Shown here: in pieces, positions 1-10,342 of the stretch | Numbering within the stretch: position 1 is the stretch's first letter | How the letters are laid out: the number at the start of each line of letters is the position of its first letter | The notes under the pieces: model-generated | The model's database searches: none | Told to the model about the DNA's origin: nothing | What the model saw: the letters and a program-made list of their open reading frames with translations, nothing else | Assembly (NCBI RefSeq): GCF_000005505.3 | Contig: NC_016132.3 | Span: forward strand, 30,704,914-30,768,913 | Direction: 5' to 3' | Source: Brachypodium distachyon | Lineage: Eukaryota; Streptophyta; Magnoliopsida; Poales; Poaceae | DNA length: 64,000 nucleotides | Translations under genes and position numbers: made by a program

Positions 1-1
1 T

Positions 2-272
2 GTATCAGCATCAGCACTACCTCTAAGTGTGAAGGATATCAAATTGAAAGAAGAAAGCACTAGGCTGCTGAATGGTAACTCTGTTGAGGCTGCTGATCGG
101 GTATGAGGCATCATAGCCAATTCCCTTTCTATCATTATTAAAGTTCAACTACTACACAATCTCTGAACATGAGCGAGTACTTTTTTGTTGTGTGCAGAGA
201 CCAAGAACACAAATTAATGGAAAGCCCCTTGAGAATGGCAATCATCTTGATACTGAAACAACAATAACGTGA
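2..272 (+). CDS. 3' end of an unrecognised gene (last two exons)
   Basis: Two exons read in one frame: 2-100 (donor GTATGA) and 198-272 (acceptor TGTGCAG), ending in TGA at 270-272. They give a 57-residue polar C-terminus rich in K, E, N and T, including KEESTRLLNG and the end DTETTIT. The splice junction keeps the frame without adding a split codon. The upstream part of the gene lies outside the window, so no domain is visible and I do not assign a function. The hydrophilic tail could be the cytosolic end of a membrane protein, but that is only a guess. The roughly 300 bases downstream are AT-rich and look like 3' UTR. Confidence 0.6.
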
Positions 273-771
273 TGATTAATTTCAATGGAATGGTTCTGGC
301 TATTCAAAAGCCATCCTTCTGGTGGTCTAGACAGGATACTTTTAAAGGCATCTACGCGCTGTGGTGCCTAGCACCTGTTATGGCTTCAGTGGTAGTTCTG
401 AAGAAAACAGTCTGGAGCCTTTTCTGATTCTAGGTTGCAGAAATTTTGTTCCAACACAATCTTACTGTTGTCTCACCGTAACAACCCTTGCTTTCTGATC
501 TCTAGTTTTCTCTCTAATTTCTCGACATATTCATTTATACGAAGTGTATATAGTCTGCACATTACTGAGATTCTTTGCAAATTGTAGTCTCCTCGAAATT
601 CTAACATGTCCTGCTCGGCACCTGCATTCCAAAATAAACGTTAAGCCATTTATTTTTCCTTCTAACTAGAAGACCAGACTTTTATTCAGCCATATCGCTG
701 AAGCAAAGGTAGGTACACCGCCCGGCCATAAATGGTCTCTGATCACAAATCCCTATCCTCCTCCAACAGCA
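273..771. other. 3' UTR and intergenic DNA, no gene seen
   Basis: AT-rich sequence downstream of the partial gene. The first part is probably its 3' UTR. No coding segment, tRNA or repeat with clear ends was recognised. Confidence 0.4.
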
Positions 772-1221
772 CTACCAGCAAAGCCGTTTGGGCTCATGCA
801 CCATCTTTGTGCCAAACGCCGCAAGAGCGTCTGCAATCCTATCACACATCCGAGGGCAGTACAAGATTATAGAAGTAACAAAGTTTTTTTTTTTATTGTT
901 AGAAGTATTAAAGTTCAACAAGGCCAAGGATCTAATTTCCTTGAAAACCATCCCATTACGACTCAGGTCCTGATTATGATTTGCCAAGGCATGCACCAGC
1001 TGTTGATCATCTGTTTCGACATGAATTCTTGAAATGCCCCAATCTGGAGCCACTGTCAGCGTCTCCACGCATGCTTCGGCTTCGGCCTGCAAAGTCTTAC
1101 CCCTTCCCCTTCTTCTCCCAGATCTCTTCCTCCTCCAGCAGCCCTACCAGCAAACTTTCCATCGATGTTTACTTTCAAAAGATTGCTTTTCTGGGCTTTC
1201 GCCTTCCCCTTTTCCTCCCAG
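772..1221 (-). pseudogene. RNase H-like (RVT_3) fragment of a non-LTR element, frameshifted
   Basis: On the minus strand, sequence near 1160-1220 encodes the start of a plant RNase H-like domain (LLKVNIDGKF). Below about 1092, another frame continues it with AEAEAC, then ISRIHVETDDQQLVHAL, then CDRIADALAAFGTKM, the typical order of RVT_3 domains derived from plant LINEs or LINE-like host genes. Two frames are needed, so at least one frameshift separates the N- and C-terminal halves. No reverse transcriptase lies next to it. This is a remnant, probably of a LINE ORF2 3' end, and is not expected to be functional. Confidence 0.6.
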
Positions 1222-1304
1222 ATCTCTGCATGGTCGCCCGCAGAGTTCTTCCCGCCAACAGCAGCAGGGAGCCGATAGTGCATTGCATGCGTAGGTGCAT
1301 TCTA

Positions 1305-1418
1305 TTCCCTCTGTCACATATCAAGTGAGTCATATTTGTGTAAATATGGACGTATCTATATACTAAAATATGTTTAGATACATATAATATTACGTCACTT
1401 AATATGTGACGGAGCGAG
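1305..1418. mobile_element. Stowaway-type MITE
   Basis: A 114 bp element with imperfect terminal inverted repeats (TTCCCTCTGTCACATATCAAGTGA versus the reverse complement of TCACTTAATATGTGACGGAGCGAG). It is flanked by TA on both sides (1303-1304 and 1419-1420), the target of Tc1/mariner-derived Stowaway MITEs. The inner arms also pair, so the whole element could fold into a hairpin. Confidence 0.75.
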
Positions 1419-1579
1419 TACATACCAACGGCACAGCAGCACCAGGCACCTAGTTTACTTCTGTAGGTCCAGGCACAGATCTTGTCCTTCGGATCATGAC
1501 TGGCCGCACATTCGGTGCAGATCTCCTCCAAGCCCTTCGGTTCATGACTGGCCGTATGCGGATCATGACTTGCTCCACT

Positions 1580-1720
1580 TAGAGCTGCAAAATTGTGACT
1601 CTCAGGGTACCCTTTGATCATCCTTAGTTCAAACAAATGAACTAGTTTTAAAATTTTAGTTCATTTGGTTGAATTAAGGAGGTCAAAGGGTACCCTGAGA
1701 TTCACCATGTTGCAGCCCTA
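1580..1720. mobile_element. hAT-type MITE with 8-bp target duplication
   Basis: A 141 bp foldback element whose ends read TAGAGCTGCAA and, on the other strand, TAGGGCTGCAA. The inverted repeats continue imperfectly for about 60 bp and include CTCAGGGTACCCTTTGA. It lies between two exact copies of GCTCCACT (1572-1579 and 1721-1728). An 8-bp duplication with T/CAGGG-like ends is characteristic of the hAT superfamily. No coding capacity. Confidence 0.8.
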
Positions 1721-1788
1721 GCTCCACTCCCTTAAGAATGCTCCCCCATGCATATCACATACCCTCTTTGGAGGTTGCATGTAGGACG

Positions 1789-1850
1789 TCCATCTTCGAA
1801 TAATATTTTTCTTTCAACATCCATCTTCAAATAATATTTTTCTTTCAACA
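1789..1850. repeat. 31-bp tandem duplication
   Basis: Two adjacent copies (1789-1819 and 1820-1850) of a 31-base unit containing CCATCTTC(A/G)AATAATATTT, differing at one base. This is a simple local duplication. Confidence 0.8.
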
Positions 1851-2070
1851 CCCTCGCAGAGAGAGGTAGGGGTTGTAAGAAACATCCAACCCCTGTGTCG
1901 CAGCGAGACAACGACGGGTTCTCCGCCCATACGGGGATGGAGCGACAGACAATAATTCATCTTGGACAATTTATTTGTGAAAATATATGTCTATTTAAAT
2001 TGCAAATAAAAAAAATTGGTCAAATTTTCATTGTTAATATGGATTCCTTTGTTATGAGAGCAACCTGTAG

Positions 2071-2184
<114 letters not shown>

Positions 2185-2217
2185 TGATCATAAGTTGCCT
2201 ACTTAACCCAATGGTTA

Positions 2218-2431
2218 GTATTGCATTGAGCATAGCTCACTGATTGAGCACCCTTCCACTGAAGATGAACAGGGCTAAGTGTGCCCAATCTATGGGATCT
2301 CAAAATGCATCGGTAGGGAGCCTTGAGTATTGCATTGAGCATAGCTCATTGATCGAGCGCCTTCCGCTGAAGATGAATAGGGCTAAGTGTGCCGAAGCTA
2401 TGGGTCTCAAAATGCATCGCAGGGGAGCATT
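2218..2431. repeat. 109-bp tandem duplication
   Basis: The unit starting GTATTGCATTGAGCATAGCTCA occurs at 2218-2326 and again from 2327, with about 10 per cent substitutions and small indels. Both copies contain GAAGATGAA(C/T)AGGGCTAAGTG. A small open frame runs through both copies, but I see no domain in it. Confidence 0.8.
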
Positions 2432-2523
2432 TCACCAGCATCGACAGATTAAAGGGGTGCAAGTACTTGTACCTAAGACCACCATCTCTCTGAACGCGTG
2501 GTAGCCTTGATCATCCGGCTGCT

Positions 2524-2760
2524 TGTCCCCTTTGCAATCAAGAACAAGAAAATATTGATTATCTTCTGTTACGTTGTGTCGTGGCCTGGAAAGTCTGGTT
2601 TAAAATTCTCTCTTGCTGGCAAAGGATCCAGTGGATGCCTACTTCTAAATCCAAAGTGATTGATTGGTGGTCGTGTCTTCAGACTTCAGGCAAAGACAGA
2701 GTGGATTTGGCAACGGTGATCACCTTGACTTGCTGGACGATTTGGAAGCAAAGGACGATC
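2524..2760 (+). pseudogene. LINE ORF2 C-terminal fragment (zf-RVT)
   Basis: The plus frame from 2524 encodes CPLCNQEQENIDYLLLRC followed by WKVWFKIL and later TCWTIWKQR. This is the zinc-binding zf-RVT region at the C-terminus of plant L1 LINE ORF2 proteins. The reverse transcriptase that should precede it is missing. The fragment ends about where the 5' leader of the next LINE begins, so the second LINE may have inserted into this one. Confidence 0.65.
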
Positions 2761-3032
2761 ACCAATCGACCCCGTTTTCAACGGAGACGACGACCCTGGA
2801 AGCGGGAGCTCGGAGTTCAAACAATGGCAGGTCACAGGGCACTGTTCATTCAGATCAGGGGCCATCCACGTGTGACACATCCGGGTCTCCAACAGGCGTC
2901 TGCTACAGTCCAATTCCCCACCTAACCCCAACCCTAGATTCAATCCTCTCGCGCTGGTGGGCGGCGGCGGACGATTTCAGAGGGGGTGGCGGGCTGGTTG
3001 GTGAGGGTGACGAGGGTGTTCAACAATCGGAG

Positions 3033-5101
3033 ATGTCCGGCGACGGATAGAGCGGTGCCAACTCCGGCAGACCGTGACAAGGGGGCCGCGGTCGAGGGCA
3101 GAGCGGCAATTTCAACTCCGGTGGAAATCCAGGCAACTCCGTCGTCAACAACTTCGGGAACAACGCTGGGTACAACAATCAGCAGGGCTACAAAGACTAC
3201 AACAACCGTGGAGAGCGAGGGAGTTTCCAGGGCTCCGGCCAGGCGGGGCGAGGGAGCAATCCCTCTAACTCCTCTGGCGCAAGTGGCTCCGCAGTGCCGG
3301 CCACTTCGGCGGTGTCCTCTCCGACGCAGGTCGCCGCACAAGGGGCGTTGCAACGACAGGGGAAGGCAGTCATGGGCCCTGGGAAGGTAATGCCCTGTCA
3401 GAAATGCAATAGTGCTGATCATACTGCTCAGAACTGCAAGGAGAAGATGTTATGTGATATCTGTTGAAGAATACCCATGTTACTGAGAAATGTGTCTAGC
3501 CAGTCCAACCAAAACCTGTGATTCAGTTGGTTGGTTTTGCTGCTAAGGATCTAGGATGCTTGTATGCTCAACATACAAGGAAGATTGGGCAAAACTCATC
3601 TGCTAGTGCTATCGCTCTGGTGACTATTAAGAAAGGATCCCCATCTGCTTCTGAACTTGAGATTGGCTTGGGGAAATCATTTCAGTTGGATTGGGAATGG
3701 AAGGTTAAGGAACTTGACACCAACAAATTCCTGGTGAGACTGCCTTCAGTGGAACTGCTGGAGAGGCTCCAAAGTTTTGATGATTTCACTCTCAAAAAAA
3801 CTGGGCTGTCAGTGACTGTTTCCAAATGGACATCAGCATCTTTGGCTAAGGCCAAGTTACATTCTATGTGGATCAAAATCACTGGCATTCCTGATGAACT
3901 AATGCACTACCAGGGCATCTATGAGGCTGGGTCCCCTCTTGGAGTGGTCCAAGAAGTTGACATGGCTGCTCTGACTAAGTTCTCTCTAGCAAGGGTCAGA
4001 ATTGGGATTAGAGACTCAGGCAACATTCCTTTGGGGACTGAAGTGACAACTGATCCTTACATATATGATGCTTTCTATGAGGTGGAAAGTGTTGCTGAGG
4101 TAGGGGGTTGCTAGATGAAGATGGTCAAGTCATTGGGGTTGCTAGGAAAGGATCTGACACTGCTGACAAGGATCCTAAGAAAAATAAAGCTTATGAAGTT
4201 GACAAAGAGGGCTTTTCTGATAGTAATCCTATTGAGATAGACAGTCCCTCCATCAACAAGGGCACAGTTTTCTCTAGGGAAGAGGTGGCCAAAATGACTC
4301 AGGCTGAAGTGGACAAACGCCTGGCTGCACGGCTGAGAGAGATTGAGGAGAAAACATTGCCGGCAGCCTTGGCCAAAATCCAAGGTCTGGAGATGCTAAA
4401 AGACAGAGACGTAGCTGAGGGAGTGACTGATGAGGAGATGGAACTGGATAACATTGGGGACAGAGATTTAAATGTGGAAAATGAAAGGGAGTATGAAGAG
4501 GTTGACTATGAATCTTCACAAGATTTGCAAGACAGGGTTAATAAAGCTTTCAAGGGAGAAGATCCAAACTCAAAAGAATGTTGTGGATGAAAGCAAGAAG
4601 AATAGGCAGGAAGACTTCAGGAGGAAGCTAAGGCCTCAGGGTGATGGGACTATGATGGACAAAGCAAAGGAATTGACCAACAAGAAAAATCGCAACACCA
4701 AAGGTAACACTTTCTGTTCAGTTTTATCTTCACCTGATGATGCTCTTTTAGATATTGCATCTAAGCTACATGTGCATCTGGGTGATGATGAAGAACAGAG
4801 GATGGCCAGTATTGGCCTGATCAAAACTCTGGAATCTGCTAGATATAGCATTTTTTGTGAATCCATTAAAAATGCCAAAAAAACTGACAAAGAAGGCAAA
4901 GAGAATGATCCAATACCTTTGGATCTCAATTCTCTAAATGACCTCTTGTCTGATGAGGATCAGGATTTAGGAGAGATGGATGGGTGTGATGAAGTACATC
5001 TTTCTTTTGTTTCCCCCACTAGGAAACAAAAAAAATCCAAACCTCCTGACTTAACTAGTGTTAAGCCAAGGGTGAAAGTGAGGAGAAGAAAGAAGAAATG
5101 A
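3033..5101 (+). pseudogene. LINE ORF1 (gag-like: CCHC knuckle, DUF4283), broken
   Basis: A likely start is ATG at 3033, followed in frame by two stops (3048 and 3075). The frame then encodes a Gly/Asn/Ser-rich stretch and a zinc knuckle, CQKCNSADHTAQNCKEK, ending in a TGA at 3465. A DUF4283-like segment (3518-4114, with LDWEWKVKEL and LHSMWIKITGIP) follows, then an acidic segment (4108-4590) and a basic C-terminus (to 5101, VKVRRRKKK), each in a different frame. ORF1 of plant L1 elements binds RNA and forms the RNP with ORF2. At least two stops and three frame changes make it a pseudogene. The last codons overlap the ORF2 start. Confidence 0.8.
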
Positions 5102-8100
5102 AAGGTCTAATTTGGAATTGCAGAGGAATTGGCTCCTCTGACAAAAGAAGATTCCTTAGAGAACTCATTTTTGAGCAAAAAATTTAGTTTATTGGGATCC
5201 AGGAAACACAGTTAGTTGAATTTAGGGACGCTTGGTTAGAACAAATTGGAGTCAAACAGGACTTCCACTGGCATGTTTTAGCTTCTAATGGTAGATCTGG
5301 AGGTCTCCTTCTAGGCTGTAAATCTGAAAACATGGAGATTATGCAGATTATAGAAGGGGTCCACTATGTCCAGGCACAGATTAGGATGAGAGACAATGGG
5401 CTGGTTTGGGATTTGATCAATGTGTATGGGGCAGCTCAACTTTCAGGAAAAGAAGCTTTCCTGAAAGAGCTGGCCCATGTGTGTGCTAGAATTAAAAATC
5501 CCACTTGTATTGGAGGGGATTTCAGCTTGATTAGGAGGGCTAAAGAAAGAAATCCAATTGGAGAATGTACCAAATGGAATTTCCTTTTCAATGCCATCAT
5601 TGAAATTCACAACCTGGTAGATCTTCCCTTGGCAAATAGGACTTTCACCTGGTGTAATGACCATGAATACTACTTATGCCAAGTTAGATAGAGTCCTGGT
5701 TTCTACTTCCTGGTTAGATCTGTTCCCCCTGGTGCAGCTCTCTGCACTTCCAAGGGAAAGGTCTGACCATACACCCTTTATCATTGATACTGGGGGAGAT
5801 TGCCGATCCTGCAGTTTTAAATTTGAATTGTGGTGGTTGCTTAGGGCAGAGCTGAGTGTCATTGCTGCTGAGGTTTGGGCCCTACATGCAGGGCCCAAAT
5901 CTGCAATTGAGGAGTGGAATTGGCGGCTGGCCTGTCTTAGGAAACGCTTGAGGGGATGGTGTAGAAATGTGGATGGTGAAGCTAGGAAAATAAAAGCTGC
6001 ACTGATAGAAAATCTGGATTTGCTTGATAAACAAGCTGAAACAGGTGGTCTGTCAGTGGAGGCTAGGACCATTCAACTGCAACTGAAACAGCAATATAAT
6101 ATTTTTGCTAAGGAAGATGAAATTAAATGGTTTCAGAGAGCAAAAAGTAATGATTTAAAACTTGGTGACAACAACACCAAATTTTTCATGAACAAGGCCA
6201 GTGGGAGAAGGAAGAATAAGATTATTCAGTTGGTTAGTGGGGAAGAGGTGATCTCTGGAGATCAACCTTTGTTGTCTCATGCCACTAAATATTATAAACT
6301 GTTGTTTGAACCTTCTGATAGAGCTGGGTTTATGGCTGATTTTGACTTCCCAAATATTGTTACTGAGACACAAAATCAGACACTCACTAGGTTTTTCACT
6401 TTGGAGGAGATCAAAAAGATTGTGTTTTCACTAGGGCACAATAAAGCCCCTGGACCTAATGGCTTTCCAGAGGAATTCTATCAATTTTTTTGGGACATAA
6501 TAAAATACTCTTTGAAAAGACTATTTGATGATTTTGTGAGGGGTGAACTAGACATAGGAAGGCTTAATTTTGGCACCATCACTCTTTTACCAAAAGGAGA
6601 GGATGCTGATAGGATGCAAAGATTTAGGCCTGTTTGCTTGATGAATGACAGTCTAAAAATCCTCACCAAGGGTGTTCATTTTAGACTAGCAGAAATTGCT
6701 GATGAAATTATTGATAGAACACAGACAACTTTCATGAAAAACAGGTTCATCATGGAGGGGATTCTAGTCATGCATGAAGTTTTACACGAAGTAAATAAGA
6801 AAAAGATGTCAGGAGTGCTTTTCAAAGTGGACTTTGAAAAGGCATACGACAACATAAATTGGTCCTTCTTATACAATGTAATGCTGAAAAAAGGTTTTTC
6901 CAATAAATGGAATGACTGGATTTTCAGCATCATTACTACTGGGAAGGTAAATATCGAATGATTGTCTAGGGCCTTATGTTAGCGCATATAGAGGGGTCAG
7001 GCAGGGGGATCCACTGTCCCCTCTGCTTTTTAATCTGGCAGTTGATGCCCTAAGTGTTATGATAAAACAAGCACGGAATGAAGGGCTGATTAAGGGGATT
7101 GTTCCTCATCTGCATGAAAATGGCATTGCCATTTTACAATATGCAGATGATACAATCTTTTTTACTTGAAGAGAGAGATGAGAATGCTAGAAATTTAAAA
7201 TTCATTCTTTGCTTATTTGAACAACTCTCAGGACTAAAAATCAATTTCCTGAAGAGTGAAGTGTTCTGCTTGGGGGCTGCTTCTGAATTCCAAGATATGT
7301 ATCGTGAAATCTTTACATGTCAGCCAGGAGTGTTACCTATGAAGTACCTAGGTATACCTATTGACCAAACTAGATTACTCAACAAACATTGGAAATTTGT
7401 AGAAGACAAGGTTGAGAAGAAGGTGAGCTGTTGGCAAGGGAAAGTGTTGTCTATTGGAGGCAGAACTACCTTGTTGAATGCCTGCCTCTCTTCCATCCCT
7501 TTCTACATGCTTTCCTTCTACAGGATACCAGTGGGGGTTAGGAAGAGGCTGGATTACTTTAGATCCAGGTTGCTTTGGCAGGAGGATCAAGGGACAAGGA
7601 AATACCACCTTGTCAACTGGCCCTCTGTGTGCACTCCTAAGGACTTAGGAGGTCTGGGTGTGCTGGATTTGGACTTAATGAACATTAGCTTACTTTGTAA
7701 GTGGTTGTGGAAATTGGAGAACAGTGAGGGGCTTTGGCAAAGTATTCTAAGGAAAAAATACCTTCGAAAACAAACCTTAACACAAGCTATGGCTAGGAGA
7801 GGACTGTCTCAGTTCTGGTATGGGTTGCTTGAAGTTAAAGATTTTTTCTACAAACTTTGTTCCAGAAAAATTGGTTCTGGTAAACAAATACGTTTCTAGG
7901 AAGACAAGTGGACTGGCAATAAGACTTTGGTAGAGAGGTTTAAGAGATTATACACATTGACTTTTAATAAAAATGTTACTGTGCACCAGGTGGTTACATC
8001 TGAGGGGGCATGCCTCAGATTTAGAAGATGCTTGTGGGGGGAATTGGCTGATCATTGGCAAGAATTGTCCTTAATTATTAAGGACACAAACCTGTCAGAG

Positions 8101-8744
8101 TGCAATGACTGTCACCTGGATGAAGGGGGAGAAAGGGTTTACAGTTAAATCCTTGTACAACTCCCTTGAGACCAGGAGGCCACAAAAGATTTATAGAGTG
8201 TTGTGGAAGATGAAACTCCCTTCTAAAATCAAGATTTTCCTGTGGTTAGTTCTCTGGGGAAGAATATTGACCAAGGACAATTTGCTGAAGAGGGGATGAG
8301 AAGGTGGCCATCACTGTATGTTTTGCGTTGGAGATGAATCAATTGATCATCTCCTGTTCGGCTGTCCTCTTCCCAGATTCGTTTGGGGGATTTCCCAGGT
8401 GGCCTTTGACACTGGTCCAGCCCCAAACTCTCTAGAGGAGGTTGATGGTTGGATTAATCGTTTTCATGGTCTAGACTTGACAGTTGCTAAAAAAAAAATT
8501 AGCAGCTATTTTCTGGACACTTTGGAAAACCATAAACAAAACATGTTTTGAGTTTGTTCTACCAAATGATCCTACTGGGATCATTTTTCATATCTGTCAT
8601 TGGGCTGACTATTGGAGCGATTTGCAGAAACCAAGAGTACTAAAGGCGCTGCAACACGGGACTAAGCTGCTGAGGCGCGTGGCGGGGGAGATCTTTAATC
8701 ACTCAAGGGGCTGGACGCCGATTGGAAGAAGGATTGAAGTATGA
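5098..8744 (+). pseudogene. LINE ORF2 (endonuclease, reverse transcriptase, zf-RVT), broken
   Basis: It begins at ATG 5098 with GLIWNCRGIG, the first endonuclease/phosphatase-fold motif. An in-frame TAG follows at 5185 and a frame change near 5660-5690. The long segment 5657-6961 carries the linker and the RT palm start (NKAPGPNGFPEEFY, FKVDFEKAYD). After another frame change come RGVRQGDPLSPLLFN and the catalytic QYADD (YADD at 7140-7151), then a stop and further segments with LPMKYLGIP and SIGGRTTLLNACLSS. The end holds zf-RVT (CVGDESIDHLLFGC). In intact elements this protein nicks target DNA and reverse transcribes the RNA. Here at least five disruptions are visible, although the YADD and GDPLSP motifs survive. 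Confidence 0.85.
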
Positions 8745-9013
8745 GTACCCCAGTTCAGCTTTCAGTCGCTCGGTGGACGTATTGTCTGGGCACGAAGTCT
8801 AGCTCTTGATCTTGTGAACTTTTCGCTACCTGTGTCATGGGCATGTTTGCCTGTACTGCCCTACACTTTCTGAAGCCGGTGGCTTCAACTATTAGCAGCT
8901 GACTTCCGTCAGTCTGCCGTTTTTTCCTTTTCCTTTTGTTTTTCCTTTTATTTGTAGCAACTATCTGTGATTTCATTAATGAAGCTGGGGGAGTTTCCCT
9001 TTGTTAAAAAAAA

Positions 9014-9201
9014 AGCAAGATCTTCTCGGCTATCAGCGTCGAGGCGACGGCTTGGCTGAATGCTAATTTGAGTTCAGTTAGTGGTTTTGGGTGTGTTCAG
9101 AGGTTGGAGTTGCCGTGGAGAGACACTGGCTACCAACTGCTCTGCAGTTTCTTCTTGCTATAAATGATGATGCACCGGCTTGGTGTATTCTAGAAAAAAA
9201 A
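9014..9201 (+). mobile_element. Possible 3' tail of a second LINE
   Basis: After the first LINE's A-run, the sequence goes on to a stretch ending CACCGGCTTGGTGTATTCTAG followed by an A9 run (about 9193-9201), with ATAAATGATG just before. This resembles plant LINE 3' ends. It may be the downstream half of the element whose zf-RVT lies at 2524-2760, split by the inserted LINE. This is inference from position and tail; no target duplication proves it. Confidence 0.35.
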
Positions 9202-10342
9202 ATGGAACTCGTGGTATTTTACGCTAGCATAAAAAAATTACAACGCAACCACCAAGAGTATGCTGCTCTAATAGATCATGAGATTACCGTAGGGTTTCAA
9301 ACCTCGAAATTCCAAGAGTAGGAGAGCATGGCGAAAGAGGAGGAAGAGAAGAGTATGACTCGCAAGATCAAGCAGGCCTGGCTGGCAGAGAGAAGGGAGA
9401 GAGATAACAAATCTAGATTGGCTTTCCTTTTTCTTATGTGCAAACGGACCGCTGAGATCAACGCAAGAGACAACTGGAACTACAAATATTTGAAAGCCCA
9501 TCCTTGGTTTTGTTAAGTCCTTGTTCTTCCTTATGTTTTGGCTTTTATTATATTTTATTTTCCTTATTTTTGTTTTTTTAGTTTCTTGATTCTTTTTCTT
9601 CTCTTCTCATTTTCCTGTTTTTCATTTTTTGCCGATTGATATTACTTTAGTGTCATTGTTTTGTTACTTCGTAATTATTTTTCATACCTTGGGTTGCACA
9701 GGATTTCCTCTCAAAAAGAGAGCTGCACAAGATAATATGCGTACTGCTCCATCCACCGCCCAGCGACCCCGGGCAGCTGCCCGGGCTTGCCGGAATTTTT
9801 TATACTAATCACTGCATTAATATGAAAGCTAGAAGATGATTTTACTAGCTAGAAGATGATTTTTCTTAAGTAAAATACTAGTTTGTATAGGTTTTGCCGA
9901 GGCTCAGGCAGCCGGCTGGCTCCGCCACTGGCTCCATCGACGTGGGTGTGTGCGCGCGCACTTGCCTGCACATGGGAGATGTAACGCTGAATGTAATGCG
10001 AAAGCGAACGTCCTAGCCTAAAGTCCTGGGTCGACACCCAACTCCCAGTCTCTCATGTATTGTATATGGGTCGATCCCTAACTACCAGTCTCACGTATTG
10101 TAGGCCTAGCCAAAACAGAAAGATTCTTGAACAATAAATGAGTCATGCTCAGACGCAAAGGATGTTTAGGGAGTCCGGAGTCCCCTACCCAGCAACATGC
10201 GGCTACCTAAAATTCTTTAGGGGGGGTTAATCTGCACAATTTTCTGTATCTTACAAGGAAAGAGCAGGCGATTGCAAGAACCCCAGGTCTCTTATCTGCT
10301 ACAATTCGGAAGACAGTTCCGTACATTCAACAAGAAATAAAG
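9202..10342. other. Intergenic, nothing assignable
   Basis: A small open frame of 62 codons at 9328-9516 has no recognisable motif. AT/T-rich sequence follows. An imperfect duplication of about 38 bp lies near 10028-10101 (GGGTCGA...CCAGTCTC...GTATTGTA twice). The last part is probably the 3' UTR of the MORF gene. Confidence 0.4.

Larger units (their letters stand above)
2930..9013 (+). mobile_element. L1-type LINE, nearly full length, decayed
   Basis: The order is leader, ORF1, ORF2, 3' UTR and an A-run (9006-9013), all on plus. ORF1 encodes a Gly/Asn-rich N-terminus, CCHC knuckles and a DUF4283-like region. ORF2 encodes an endonuclease, reverse transcriptase and zf-RVT. The ORF1 stop and the ORF2 start overlap as ATGA (5098-5101). 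The exact 5' end is uncertain (2760-3000). No convincing target duplication was found. Several stops and frameshifts make it non-autonomous. Confidence 0.8.

Noticed and set aside
9328..9516. 62-codon open frame as a small gene
   Set aside because: It lies in an intergenic repeat region, has no motif, and starts just after a LINE-like tail.
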